Assembly: GCA_025024175.1 (NCBI GenBank)
Contig: QCXZ01000041.1
Span: 16,921,786 to 16,985,785, forward strand
Direction: 5' to 3'
Source: Rhyzopertha dominica
Taxonomy: Eukaryota > Arthropoda > Insecta > Coleoptera > Bostrichidae
Length of the DNA stretch: 64,000 bases
This document shows, piece by piece, positions 37,001 to 43,985 of the stretch. A program made the translations under genes and the position numbers. The notes under the pieces were generated by a model. That model had not been told where the DNA came from and did not search any database. It saw nothing but the letters and a program-made list of their open reading frames with translations. Numbering within the stretch: the first letter of the stretch is position 1; the number at the start of each line of letters is the position of its first letter.

Positions 37001-38392
37001 AAGCTTGCCAAAATGTTCATTCGTGTAGCTTCATTTATACCGCTGGACCGATTTCTTAGTTTACAAAAAGAGCCATATTGTCTTAAGCCTCTCAAATTAC
37101 TTTAAAGAAGGCTGACTGCGATCTTGCTAACGATGAAAGTATTCTTCAGATGCTCGAACGGAATATTTACGGCATATGATGTAGCATTCAATCAAATTAA
37201 GTTTTTCTATATCTGAAAACTCCATTTTCAACTTATAAATACGTAAACTTTTGTGCTCGGTTCTAACTAACTGTCAGATACAAGAAACACTGGCTAACTA
37301 TTTAAAAACAATACAAAAATGATACAGGAAATTGGCCATAACTCAGGTATTTTTCAAAATAACTATACCGAGTGTTATATCGTTGAATAGGTAAAAAAAT
37401 CGCCGGCACTATGAATCCATAGTCAAGTGTAGTTTCTATTTATAAAACATACGTTTATGTCATATCTCAAATATGACAAAACGCATAACAAACTGGAGTA
37501 AACTACGTTATTCAAGGTAAAATTATCTACAACTTTTGTATTTACATTTTTGTTGTACCATCAAAAATAAACGAGATAAAAGGATTTAAAGAAATACTCA
37601 AAATTTGGTTTTCTCAAAATATTTAGTAAGCTATGAACTTTTTTTTAGAAATCAATTGAGTTAGGTCAACAAAACAGCAAATCTATCTCCATTTAACCTT
37701 CCTTCTAACTCTGCTAATGTTCGAGATCCCCATAATGTATGTATGATACTGGTCGTCAAGAAAACTCACCCTGTATACCTTTAGCTAGGCTAAATTAACT
37801 AAATAACTAAATTAGATTTAGAAGGGTCATATATTGAATAGAAGTATATTCAATTTTTAAGTTATCTGAACGGGTCTCCTGGGCTAATTTTGTTAATTAG
37901 TTTGTTTTAGTTTATTTCTTATATTGACTGTTTTTCCTTTCAAAACCTACTAGTTTACCTATACCCTAAATATATTTAATAAGTCAAAACATTTAGTTGT
38001 AACCTGAAATACGCAAGTTTTATCTTTTCCTGTCCCAAATATATACCTGAACAATTCTAAAGACGTAGGATATTTCAGACCGTTAGCCTTCTATGGTTTA
38101 CATAAAAAAAGCTCTACAGTTGTATAAATTTACCTGTATGATCCGTTATGGACCTCGCTGCCGCCGGAGGCGTATGTGCTGGCGTGTGCGGATTGTGTTC
38201 ATGCGAATGCTGCAGCCCACCATAAATTGCAGTGAAGTCCTCCGCAGACGAGCCGCTCGTATTGCACTTCCTGGGGGCGCCCTTCTCCCCGTTATTGCCA
38301 CCCATCAAGTGTCCATGGTGCTCGTCCAGCAAGCCGGACACCCCCAGCAAATTTCCAACGCCGACCAGGTTCGGTCTTAGGTCCTCCATCAT
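6838..38392 (-). CDS. unc-42: Paired-like homeobox transcription factor, unc-42/Prop1 type (3 exons seen, 3' end missing)
   Basis: Joining 38392-38134, 21838-21573 and 7014-6838 gives one open frame of 234 codons with GT/AG splice sites and matching phases (phase 1, then phase 0). The product has an N-terminal low-complexity region rich in Gly, His, Ser and Pro, a complete 60-residue homeodomain (WFQNRR core with Gln50), then a basic KQEKQLQK tail and a Tyr/Pro-rich start of the C-terminal region. The homeodomain text (RRHRTTF..., [34 protein letters not shown]) matches the family of C. elegans UNC-42, Drosophila CG32532 and vertebrate PROP1 better than Otp, Drgx, Repo, Unc-4 or Prrx. Family knowledge: nuclear DNA-binding regulators of neuronal identity. 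The reading frame is still open at 6838, so at least one 3' exon is missing. Two N bases (21784, 21807) fall in exon 2. Family call very likely; exact orthology inferred. Confidence 0.9.
7015..7555. other. Intron 2 sequence without recognised content
   Basis: AT-rich intronic DNA immediately upstream (minus strand) of exon 3. No coding region, terminal repeat or structured element was recognised. Confidence 0.4.
7560..8240 (-). pseudogene. Tc1/mariner-superfamily transposase relic, minus strand
   Basis: Minus-strand frames around 7957-7700 read [30 protein letters not shown] and then LATQLTQQ in a shifted frame, corresponding to the family's FFENDAGQAV and DDMWFQQDGATCHTA blocks. A second frame near 7640-7600 gives a decayed [14 protein letters not shown], the final catalytic block. 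8212-7997 holds a corrupted DEMQ(F/W) equivalent of the first catalytic site. Many stops and shifts; inactive. The lineage differs from 3336 and 35737. Confidence 0.7.
8580..8900. other. AT-rich intronic spacer
   Basis: Nothing recognised on either strand. Confidence 0.4.
8960..9260. promoter_or_regulatory. GC-elevated intronic island, candidate cis-regulatory element
   Basis: The block is sharply GC- and CpG-richer than its surroundings and is followed by TAATGCATATTTTGC (homeodomain/POU-like sites) near 9160. It happens to keep a 124-codon frame open, but the translation shows no domain, no homology I recognise and no splice context linking it to unc-42. I read it as non-coding and possibly regulatory. 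Confidence 0.3.
9281..10240. other. AT-rich intronic sequence, nothing recognised
   Basis: No convincing frames, repeats or RNA-like structures were seen in this stretch of intron 2. Confidence 0.4.
10246..11185 (+). pseudogene. GC-rich mariner-type transposase relic, near full length
   Basis: ATG at 10246 opens a transposase that can be followed through frame changes to a stop at 11183-11185 after FEHLL, the family's usual end. Visible parts: an N-terminal helix-turn-helix ([19 protein letters not shown], then an in-frame TGA in IYRAV position), [17 protein letters not shown] near 10650-10710 (first catalytic Asp), [28 protein letters not shown] (second) and [14 protein letters not shown] near 10960 (third). 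The length suits a mariner of about 340 residues. At least three disabling changes. Its base composition is clearly GC-richer than all flanking DNA. Confidence 0.85.
11802..12590 (+). pseudogene. Penelope-like element 3' end: GIY-YIG endonuclease domain plus 3' UTR
   Basis: From 11802 the frame reads [15 protein letters not shown], then [34 protein letters not shown], and [15 protein letters not shown]. This is the CxxC-YIGQT, H, EH and EM pattern of the Penelope GIY-YIG domain. One TAG interrupts it after YIGQTSQ; the rest stays open to about 12110. The reverse transcriptase part is missing (5'-truncated, as is usual for target-primed elements). The 3' UTR ends with a hammerhead-like motif at 12526-12566. 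Confidence 0.85.
12526..12566 (+). ncRNA. Hammerhead-ribozyme-like motif at the 3' end of the Penelope-like element
   Basis: CTGAAGA at 12529-12535 fits the conserved CUGANGA core, and GAAA is at 12555-12558. Stem II pairs GATTG (12537-12541) with CAATT (12550-12554) leaving one unpaired A. Stem III is the minimal palindrome AGCT. Stem I pairs GCC (12526-12528) with GGC (12563-12565), with U at the cleavage position. Hammerheads with tiny stem III are known from Penelope-like elements. Cleavage is not shown. Confidence 0.55.
12600..13140. other. Intronic sequence with moderate-GC block, unassigned
   Basis: 12659-12985 is somewhat GC-richer and stays open in one frame, but the translation shows no known domain. 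A short TATAA-repeat run (TATAATATATAATATAATATA) sits at about 12630-12650. Not called as a gene. Confidence 0.3.
13379..13525 (+). mobile_element. tRNA-derived SINE-like head
   Basis: GGCTTTGGTAGTGCAGTGCT supplies an A-box-like segment and GGTCCCGGGTTCGATTCCCGG (about 13427-13447) a perfect B box inside a T-arm stem, in tRNA order. The acceptor arm (CTTTG / CAAAG) can pair, but the anticodon arm is poor and no canonical tRNA fold results. I therefore read it as the RNA polymerase III promoter head of a SINE with a short tail to about 13525, not a functional tRNA gene. Confidence 0.6.
13526..13900. other. AT-rich intronic spacer
   Basis: No recognised element. Confidence 0.4.
13905..14265. 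promoter_or_regulatory. GC-elevated, homeodomain-site-rich intronic island
   Basis: A block of about 350 bp has raised CpG content interleaved with TAAT/ATTA cores (GCTAATTAC, AATTCATGCG, GTAATTCGAC). The 95-codon frame at 13980-14267 shows no domain. Candidate conserved enhancer inside intron 2; inferred from composition only. Confidence 0.3.
14270..15935. other. Intron 2 sequence, no confident features
   Basis: Mostly AT-rich. A short TATG microsatellite lies near 15200. The frame at 15890-15561 on the minus strand has no recognised domain. Confidence 0.4.
15940..16201 (+). mobile_element. Solo LTR, gypsy-like group
   Basis: The segment runs from TGTTATG to CGTAACA (TG...CA ends) and shares the interior GATTGCCTAAGG, GCGAAGCTTCC and the 3' block GTAAATAAAGAAAGTTAAGTTAG...TTTTTAGAACTCGTA with the other copies. 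Flanking 4-mers are GTCT and GTAT, one mismatch from a 4-bp target duplication. Confidence 0.65.
16310..16565. promoter_or_regulatory. GC/CpG-rich intronic island, candidate enhancer
   Basis: Very GC-rich core (CCGCCGGGGGGGCCC and flanks) with CTAATGCGTGAGTCA and GCCTAATTCAATCA, which combine homeodomain-like and bZIP-like sites. No coding frame of note. Function inferred only. Confidence 0.3.
16905..17165 (+). repeat. Interspersed repeat, copy 1 (also at 44510-45120)
   Basis: It shares blocks, in opposite orientation, with 44510-45120: TGCAACGCGGGCGG(C/A)GTTGAT beside TTCTATAAAT(G/A)ATTCA, AACATATT(C/G)...GAAAATACA, and ATCTGATATATTTTAATA. Probably a non-autonomous element; target duplications not resolved. 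Confidence 0.5.
17819..17850 (+). repeat. Short tandem repeat, 10-bp unit TATACTTTAG x3
   Basis: Three consecutive near-perfect TATACTTTAG units, a simple minisatellite. Confidence 0.9.
19077..19866 (+). mobile_element. Penelope-like 3' fragment bounded by ~235-bp inverted repeats
   Basis: Centre: [26 protein letters not shown] from about 19357 is a GIY-YIG domain, continuing in broken frames to ILNSLFDH* near 19700. The right arm (about 19628-19866) holds the ORF end and 3' UTR. The left arm (19077-19312) is an inverted copy of it (GGCAAAGCGCTTTCAGCT ... versus AGCTGAAAGCGCTTTGCC). Inverted terminal duplications are known for Penelope-like elements. Both arms carry a hammerhead-like core. 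It sits inside the hAT element, so it inserted later. Confidence 0.8.
19811..19850 (+). ncRNA. Hammerhead-ribozyme-like core, right arm of Penelope-like copy
   Basis: CTGATGA at 19815-19821; stem II GGCTA/TAGCT (19823-19827 with 19832-19836, one G-U pair); GAAA at 19837-19840; palindromic GCGC as minimal stem III. Stem I is weak (two pairs), so activity is doubtful. The minus-strand counterpart in the left arm has its CTGATGA at 19123-19117. Confidence 0.45.
20175..20940. other. Intron 2 sequence, nothing recognised
   Basis: AT-rich; no coding, repeat or RNA signal I could support. Confidence 0.4.
20944..21357 (+). mobile_element. Solo LTR with perfect 4-bp target duplication
   Basis: The LTR 20948-21353 starts TGTTGC and ends CGTAACA and is flanked by AGAA on both sides (20944-20947, 21354-21357). 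Its interior ACACTGCAAGTAGTGAT matches the 5' LTR piece of the element at 59347-60999, linking it to that gypsy-like family. Its right end is only about 215 bp from the exon 2 donor. Confidence 0.85.
21573..21838 (-). CDS. unc-42: unc-42 exon 2, homeodomain residues 1-46
   Basis: The acceptor TTTCCAG|AT completes a Asp codon begun in exon 1. The donor CAG|GTAAGG leaves phase 0. The 266-bp exon encodes a linker with a Lys-rich patch (FKKLKPEP) and Ser/Thr/Pro-rich sequence, then homeodomain helices 1 and 2 and the start of helix 3 ([41 protein letters not shown]). It stops exactly after homeodomain residue 46, the conserved paired-class intron position. Two N bases lie in the linker. One leaves Ser or Leu ambiguous and could in principle hide a stop; the other is a third codon position (probably Pro or Ala context). 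Confidence 0.95.
22135..25526 (+). mobile_element. hAT transposon, ZMYM1-like transposase, perfect 8-bp target duplication
   Basis: Terminal inverted repeats CAG(C/T)GCCGCTTCT(A/G)GC bound 22143-25518. ACAGTATC occurs directly outside both ends (22135-22142, 25519-25526). These are classic hAT hallmarks. The 3376-bp element carries a broken plus-strand transposase and lies in intron 1 of unc-42, antisense to it. It is the best-preserved element in the window, so probably among the younger insertions. Confidence 0.95.
22672..25231 (+). pseudogene. hAT transposase (zinc finger MYM-type 1-like), broken
   Basis: Parts in order: a charged N-terminus (22672 on; [12 protein letters not shown]), a Ser/Thr/Asp-rich linker, a TTF-type zinc-finger start ([12 protein letters not shown]) then a frameshift near 23270 into [12 protein letters not shown], the catalytic-core block [17 protein letters not shown] (about 23815-23865), [10 protein letters not shown] near 24015, and a C-terminal dimerisation region [18 protein letters not shown] near 25035-25080. 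A second frameshift follows, then [16 protein letters not shown] and a stop near 25229. After FFVTC (about 24108) the usual CxxHxLNL motif is missing, an in-frame deletion. Stops near 24718 and 24768 separate the last part. Two N bases occur. Inactive as read. Confidence 0.9.
25527..26640. other. Intron 1 sequence, no confident features
   Basis: Mostly AT-rich; 25600-25740 is somewhat GC-richer. The minus-strand frames 25728-25420 and 26394-26203 show no domain. Confidence 0.4.
26640..26676 (+). ncRNA. Decayed hammerhead-like motif (retroelement 3' end relic)
   Basis: CTGAAGA at 26642-26648 is followed by a GGAAA/TTTCC stem and GAA, the same order as the motif at 12526. The position after GAA is T instead of A, and no clear stem I was found. 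A degenerate relic at best. Confidence 0.3.
26680..29035. other. AT-rich intron 1 stretch, nothing recognised
   Basis: Several N bases (27074, 27217, 27665, 27750). No coding frame with a domain on either strand. Confidence 0.4.
29040..29370. promoter_or_regulatory. GC-elevated intronic island with homeodomain-like sites, candidate enhancer
   Basis: CpG-rich core (GTGGCGGCAAACGGCGGCGTCGG near 29152-29174) flanked by TTAATGCAG, CTAATTACAATTACTG and TGACTAATG. The composition contrasts strongly with surrounding AT-rich intron. The 60-codon frame at 29188-29370 is not domain-like. Confidence 0.35.
29920..30115 (+). repeat. Dispersed repeat family R1, copy 1
   Basis: Contains AAAATGAATATTACAAAG(G/A)T(T/C)AATCATTC, CGCTCATT, CAATGTAGGTCTCTGTA and ACCGACCGTTCCAACCTACG. 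The same order of blocks recurs at 41075-41215, 57165-57275 plus 57650-57735, and reversed at 51125-51420. Confidence 0.65.
31010..31115 (+). pseudogene. LINE reverse transcriptase scrap
   Basis: One frame reads [20 protein letters not shown], matching the [21 protein letters not shown] block of Jockey/CR1-type non-LTR reverse transcriptases. Nothing else of the element is recognisable, so it is a short dead fragment. Confidence 0.8.
31120..32500. other. AT-rich intron 1 stretch, nothing recognised
   Basis: No element or gene supported. Confidence 0.4.
32505..32570. repeat. Perfect 18-bp inverted repeat around a TAGGA-rich microsatellite
   Basis: CGTGGTGTGAATATAGGA (32505-32522) and its exact reverse complement (32553-32570) flank a 30-base loop made of (AT)AGGAT/ATAGGA repeats. 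It would fold into a strong hairpin. Confidence 0.9.
32700..35730. other. Intron 1 sequence, no confident genes
   Basis: AT-rich. Around 34845-35010 a broken frame ([32 protein letters not shown]) looks faintly like a transposon helix-turn-helix N-terminus, but too little remains to call a family. 33185-33403 and its antisense are open but featureless. Confidence 0.35.
35735..37775 (-). mobile_element. Tc1/mariner-type element with very long (>400 bp) terminal inverted repeats
   Basis: 35737-37773 is bounded by TATACAGG(A/G)TG ends with TA on both sides (35735-35736, 37774-37775). Inward, both ends match in inverted orientation for several hundred bases: CTCGACGACCAGTAT, ATCTCGAA, TTAACCTT/AAGGTTAA, AACTCAAT, GTCATATTTGAGATATGACAT, and AACACTCGGT near 36070 and 37370. 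A broken minus-strand transposase fills the centre. Repeats this long are unusual for mariner-like elements. Confidence 0.85.
36250..37235 (-). pseudogene. Tc1/mariner-superfamily transposase, broken
   Basis: On the minus strand, in order: LGMNIAVW and a decayed centre, [20 protein letters not shown] near 36860-36810, [19 protein letters not shown], then [20 protein letters not shown] near 36610-36560 (second catalytic Asp intact), and [17 protein letters not shown] near 36520-36465 (third). Frameshifts and stops separate the blocks. It belongs to the [10 protein letters not shown] lineage, distinct from 10246. Confidence 0.8.
38134..38392 (-). CDS. unc-42: unc-42 exon 1, coding part from first in-frame ATG
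   Basis: The first in-frame ATG is a double Met ([17 protein letters not shown]) at 38392. The exon ends at 38134 with donor CAG|GTAAAT in phase 1. It encodes about 86 residues with acidic, Gly/Leu and His-rich stretches and an Ala/Pro-rich end ([11 protein letters not shown]). The region is much more GC-rich than the surroundings. The frame stays open 57 codons upstream of this ATG, to a TAA at 38564-38566, and reads protein-like (includes FNIFPAIFSRQLNF). The real start may therefore lie in a further upstream exon spliced into this stretch. Confidence 0.85.
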
Positions 38393-39190
38393 CGACTTCT
38401 GGGGGCACGCGTTGAAATTCAGCTGGCGGCTGAAGATGGCGGGGAAAATGTTGAACTGCTGGTGCGAGACCTCGTCGGAGGCAGTCGACGCCACGGGGGT
38501 CGGTGAATTGCCCAACCCCCCCAGACAGGAGGAGACCCCCTTGAAATCCAACTTGAAGCCTTTTTATGCTTCCGACCGTCGCTGCATCTACTGCAGATTT
38601 CGCCGTCTTTTCGAACGGGTGGTTGGTCCAAAAGCGCGCAATTAGAGGAACCCTCGTCGAAACCGAAGCATCAAATTCGTTACCTCAACGCGAAACACGG
38701 TCAGTTTAAGGGAGCACTCCCAAGAAAACAATCGAAAAAATGCGCGATCAACTGAAAAACGAGCGCGGTAGGCTTAGACGCGGCAGTGTCTAATCACCTG
38801 TTCTAGCCACAATTCAATCACAAACAATTGACTCGCGCCTGATATTGTTAATATCTGTGACTGATTCAATTAAATTTTGGAGTACAGTTTACTACGATCC
38901 CAATATGACTAGCTTATGCCTAAGCCAAACGGCAAGTGACTATAACAATATTAAATCGTGATAGCGTTGTTCTGTTATCTGCCGGGCAAAACGGGGTTGC
39001 GGCACAAGCCCCCGTCGCCCCATCTCTGTCCGTTCTGCACCTTTCCGTGACATCCCACTTCTGATGGTGTGTCCGGTCTGTCGCACGCACCCCGACTTCG
39101 AGGGTAGAAACATCAGGCCAATAGGGTTAGTCGCGTGCAGCGGGCAGCGACACCATTGGCAGCAGGAGCGTGACAACTCCATAGCAACCC
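38393..39190 (-). promoter_or_regulatory. unc-42: Probable 5' UTR/promoter-proximal region of unc-42
   Basis: The stretch immediately upstream of exon 1 is clearly richer in G+C and CpG than the flanks, which suits a developmental-gene promoter. An insect-type initiator match (TCAGTT on the minus strand, 38755-38750) lies about 360 bp before the first ATG, but I see no TATA box at the right spacing. A short upstream frame (ATG CAG CGA CGG ... TAA) sits just ahead of the main frame. The transcription start cannot be fixed from sequence alone. Confidence 0.4.
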
Positions 39191-39194
39191 CAAT

Positions 39195-40990
39195 CGGTGA
39201 GTGATGCTGTCAAAATGGTGGAGTATATCCTCGGGCTCGCCGTTCGATTTTTATATTTTGACATAGAGCTTTGGTCGTTTTTCTGGATACAAGTGTTCGT
39301 GTCTTGGATGCTTGTTTGTAATGGGGACGCAGTTTAGGCGCAGTGTTTGCGAAACGATGCTGTTTTTGATGATCTTCAACGGAATTAGTGCTAATACTGT
39401 AATAAATTTATTAGCGGCACCACTAAATAAATGTTTACTATCTTGCAATTCAGTATTAATGACATTATTTTACGTTGTTACTTTCACGTAATTAATGTGC
39501 TTTATCTGCATATTTGGCTAACAGTATTTTGTTAGTATAAAAAGTTTAATTATTAACTTACTAGAAAACACATAAGTAGCTCTTTAAAAAGTTAAATAGT
39601 ATATTGGTGTACTGTCTATAGATACACAACTAGTGTCCCAAACGCTCCCACAATACCACCAAGAATAATATTAAATTTATATCCTGCATGAATTCTAACT
39701 AGGAAATGGTTCCCTCCAAACAACGGCCACCTCTCTATAATAGCCAGTTATAATTCTCGAAAATCTTATATACGAATACTTATAAATACACTCTATATAA
39801 AAAATTTTAATAACCACGATTATCAAAAAAGACTTTCCGTAATTAATAACTTTTTTATATAAGTTACTTCTACATAAGGGTTAACGAACGGTCGGTTTCA
39901 CCAATACCTTATTGCCCTTGCATGCGTACTGTTTAAGTTATATAATTTTTATGGGGGTTGTTTATTCTTAATATATCTTGGTTTAATTAAGTTTTCACGT
40001 TTGGGAAGTGCTAATTCTGAATTAAGAACTATGTCAGTAAAAGAAACCGTTTGACACTCAAAGACAAAATTAATGGCTTCATTGAAAGTGTAAGAAGTAG
40101 ACTGGGTGTTAGGAAATAGAATAAAAAATGACAATCCGAAAGAATTAAAAAAATCTGTACGAAGGAGTGAGTGAAAACAGAAACACAGATTTTCAGGAAA
40201 AGGTACAAGTAGTGCTATGTTTAATTGATATATCAAAGTTTGAAAGAAACACTTGTCAGTAGCAGGTATCTGAAACAGATAGAATTTAAAGTTTCAAATA
40301 TACAATATAAATATAATATACAATACAATATATACAATGTGGACAAAACAGGTCTTCAATACATAGTAACTTTAATAAAAATTTGCACTAACAATTGTGC
40401 GTGTACAGAAATAAAGGCGTCTATATTGATAGTCAGTATAAATGTTGCTAGGTAACGAATTAGGAAATAATTTATAACAAAGTTGTTGAATATAGCGTTA
40501 ACTTGGTTTTACATAACTTTTTGCGGTAAAAGACTACCTTGCGAGACTTGAACTTTTGCACTTTTTATGTGTTTGATGGGATCTCACTTCTTTTTGTATT
40601 TAATCCTTTTCTGGTAATATTTCTTTTACGCCAGCTACTTCTTTTTTGAAGCCCACTCCCTGTCTCTATTAGTTTTTCTTAGAGGCTGTGTCAATAACAG
40701 AATCCATGAACTTCTATTGGCAATAGTTCTTAAACTATATATATAAATGGTATGTAATTTGGGAATTATAGTATGTTCTCTTTATCTATCAGGCTTCTAG
40801 CTTTATTTACAACCAAGTTACACGAGAACCGATACCGTGCCCCAGAAAGAATCTCGAAATTGTCTCAAGCGTATTTAAATTCAGATATAAAAAATAGTTT
40901 TTAGTCTTCCAATTGTAGTGAAGTGGCAGCAATCCTTTCTCAACTAGTTCTGAAATGTTGAAAACATCCATATTATTTAATGTGGATTAC
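39195..40990. other. Upstream AT-rich sequence, nothing recognised
   Basis: AT microsatellite-like sequence near 40295-40340. No gene supported on either strand. Confidence 0.4.
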
Positions 40991-40998
40991 TTGCATTT

Positions 40999-41064
40999 AT
41001 TCTTGTAAAATAAGCCTCGCCAAGTTTAATCCACTATATTTAATACAGCTTATTTTACAAGAAT
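40999..41064. repeat. Perfect 17-bp inverted repeat (hairpin)
   Basis: ATTCTTGTAAAATAAGC (40999-41015) and GCTTATTTTACAAGAAT (41048-41064) flank a 32-base loop. The loop (CTCGCC...AATCCACTATATTTAAT) resembles the sequence just before the Penelope-like copy at 19045-19080, which suggests the two are related. Confidence 0.85.
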
Positions 41065-41069
41065 GAATA

Positions 41070-41215
41070 TGACAAAAATTAATCATTTAAGGTAGTTTTG
41101 TTTTACTGGCATCTTTTCCTGGGCCGTTCCATTGGGCTCAAACGCTCATTGGGAAATCGGAAATGTAGGTTTCTTTACTTACCGACCGTACCAACCTACG
41201 GCGTAGTTTGTAAAG
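41070..41215 (+). repeat. Dispersed repeat family R1, copy 2
   Basis: Shares with 29920-30115 the blocks AATGAATAT(T/G)AC, AATCATT, CGCTCATT, AATGTAGGT, and TTACCGACCGTACCAACCTACG. It follows directly on the hairpin at 40999. Confidence 0.65.
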
Positions 41216-41219
41216 CCAC

Positions 41220-42760
41220 CGCTAGATGATTTTTACCGATTATCACAGAATGACCTCCAAAGCGTAATGTGTCCAACTCAAAAAAATAGAATGGGGTATA
41301 TGTGATTATTCCGATTTTTAGGACATAATTTAGCATTGTGCTTAACCATGTAAAGGTGATATAGATCTCGACCATGGGTAAAGATTAACTTTTAATTCGG
41401 ATCTTATAGATCACTAAGCATCTTGGTACCTATAATATTTTGGGATGCGAAGGTGTTTATAATATTTGAGTATTTAGGTTCTATATCAGTCAGTTGCTTT
41501 CGCATCGCTTGTTATTTTTGCTTGCTAGATTTTGAAATCGTGAAAAATTAAATATATTTTTTGCAGAAAACACTAAACGTTGGACCTCAAATAACACTTT
41601 GTAAAAGTGGTTTTAAGAAAAAGTGGTTAAAAATCTTGCAGATAAATTTAAAACATGATAATGTTGGACAATAAATTGCTTCAAGAATATTTTTAAGGAA
41701 ATAAGTACCTACCATATTCAGGTAAGTAGGATTAGCCAAAAACTTCATTTTCTCAATAAGCTGTAGTTCCGCAAATATATTTTTGGGCGCAAAGAAGCCA
41801 TTNTGAAAATAGGTGACCTTTTGATATAGGTACACAGCTAAACACAGCACAAGAAACTAGTTATTATCACAGTGATATCAGCTATGAACATAATATCAGA
41901 TTTTGCAGCATTGCTTAGTAGCTAGATTTAGGATTATGGTAAAGAGGGGGGGTAAGTTAAAGGTCAAGCTGATATGAGTATTTAAGTGTGTACGTTTAGG
42001 TAATCAACAGTGGTATAATGGTATGATAATATTATATTAATTTAGTTACTTAAGTGACTTTAAACTTAATGATTAAGTATTTGAAGGCTGGCAGTAGTTT
42101 TTTTTGTTATATACTGAGCAACACTGGCACTGAAATGGTACCTTGAGTGAAACATGCTGAATTCTGATTTGCCCATAAGTTGCACCCATTCCGACTTACT
42201 GGATTAAAATTAGCAAAAATGTGTGTATTCCGTATTAGTTAGACATATTACGTAGATATTAAATGTCAGCAGCAAATAGAGCAAATGTGGTTAATTAATT
42301 GACTAATAAGCGTTTAAAATGGAGACCTAATATATAGGGTTAGTTAAAAGTTTACGATAGTATTCGTATTTTTTTAAATGTGAACTTTACATCAATGTTT
42401 CCTCGACAAAAAATTTTTTGCTAATTATTTTTCATTTATTAGCTTACTTTTTATTTTTATATGCCAACGCATTTGCAGGACCTGGTGTTCATTTTTTATG
42501 GTTTGATAACAGAATTTTCAAATGAAGGACAAAGACCGTTATCAAAGCAGGTTCTGCAGTTTTCAATACTGGTTTCTCTTCATTTCATAATAATTCTTTA
42601 AACTTTATTAACTTAAATAAATTTTTACATCAAATTAAATGCTCACACTAAACACTTGTCAACAACCTAGTCTACAACAAAAATTAATTTAGTGTCTTAC
42701 AAATTTCACAATTTTTCTTAATACCTTCACCTGACTTTTCAAATGACTGCAGATAAAAAA
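41220..42760. other. Upstream AT-rich sequence, nothing recognised
   Basis: No coding or repeat signal supported; one N at 41803. Confidence 0.4.
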
Positions 42761-42763
42761 TCC

Positions 42764-43240
42764 AATGGACTTTATATCGGGCGACCTAGCAGGGCATTTA
42801 ATACTTTCATCGACCTGGGAGGATGTTATTCAGATATAGGAGAACATTATCTCTAAATCTGCTAGGGTTTTTTATTTTTGGTGAACCTCGTTCCTTGGAT
42901 TAATTAATGAAAATGCTTTATCTTGATACGTTTCGACCTGTTTTTTGGTCTTTTTCAATATNTATTAATTTCAATTTGACATTGTGAAATATGACATAAA
43001 TTAAACATTTTTAATTAATTACAAATAAAGTATTTTCATTAATTAATATACGGAACCAGATCCAACAAAAATAAAAAGCCCTATCGGATTAACAGAAGAG
43101 ATCCACAAATTATACCAAACCATTATCTCTAAAATGCGTAGAAGCGCCGTTTTGCTGAAACCAGACATTGTGCTTTGACTCGTCGGGAAATAAAGGTATG
43201 TCAGGTATAATATTGTCACGCAGCAGATTCAAGTAGATAT
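42764..43240 (-). pseudogene. Tc1/mariner transposase fragment interrupted by a later insertion
   Basis: Nucleotide blocks match the fragment at 5770-6010 in the same orientation: GGCGACCTAGCA, GAGGATGTTATTCAGATA, GCGCCGTTTTGCTGAAACCAGA, and ATAATATTGTCACGCAGCAG. This is again the middle catalytic region of the same transposase lineage. A 263-bp insertion (42858-43120) with a 13-bp target duplication splits it. Confidence 0.7.
42845..43133 (-). mobile_element. Nested short retroelement-like insertion with 13-bp target duplication
   Basis: CATTATCTCTAAA occurs at 42845-42857 and 43121-43133, exactly bracketing the insert. Near its ends an inverted repeat is seen (TTAATTAATGAAAATGCTTTA versus TAAAGTATTTTCATTAATTAA, and GGGTTTTTTATTTTTG versus CAAAAATAAAAAGCCC). 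The minus strand carries GACC...GGTCGAAACG, the back half of a hammerhead-like fold, preceded by a mutated TTGAAAA core. Probably a Penelope-type terminal fragment. Confidence 0.6.
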
Positions 43241-43639
43241 CCGCAAAAAATTGCTTGGTTGTCATTAAAAAAAAAACGCTGCCGTGTAAATTAAGTTGGT
43301 GTATACAAAAACGAAAAGTAGTATAAGAATAATGATAAAAAACCTTTTTTTGAAATGTTATTTAATGTTCGTAATACAAAAATAAACAGCTTATTTCATA
43401 TTTTTGACTAGCACTCTAATATAGGAATGATTAAATTAAATAATTGAAATAGGTTTGATTGCATAGAATAGAGGATAATAGTTAGAATAAACTATGCCAT
43501 TGTTGCAAAATACGAAATTCAACGGAGATATGCTAACCAACTGTAAAAGCTAACGAAAATACCACAAAAATTTCCAATGCAACAGCACTTAAAGCAAAAC
43601 GAACGGTGTCTTTTCATAGCAAAAACGAGTAATGTTACA

Positions 43640-43985
43640 GAAAGTTGCCCCGGATTGCATTTAAAACTGCCCCCCTAATTTTGCAGCGACGCCGATACTC
43701 TGCAGGTGCTCCGATGCTGAAGGGCATACAATCCTCCAAAATTATACATTCATTTTGAAAAGTAATGCGGGGAACAAGGTGACAGATTGGGCTCCAGTTT
43801 TCCGATATTCGAATCTGGGGGTGTGCGGAGACATGCTGTGCCCATCTGATCACATTCGACATCAAAAAACCAACTTGAATCTATTACCATTCATTACTGC
43901 CCGACATCCAGCGTGCTGCGCGCCGTAAGGGCAATCATGCGAGAATAACATGAATAAATCGACGTCACAATAGAGTTTCTCGCTT
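43640..43985. promoter_or_regulatory. GC-elevated island upstream of unc-42, candidate regulatory element
   Basis: Markedly GC-richer than both sides. The minus frame 43865-43635 has no domain. May be a conserved upstream element; inference only. Confidence 0.25.
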
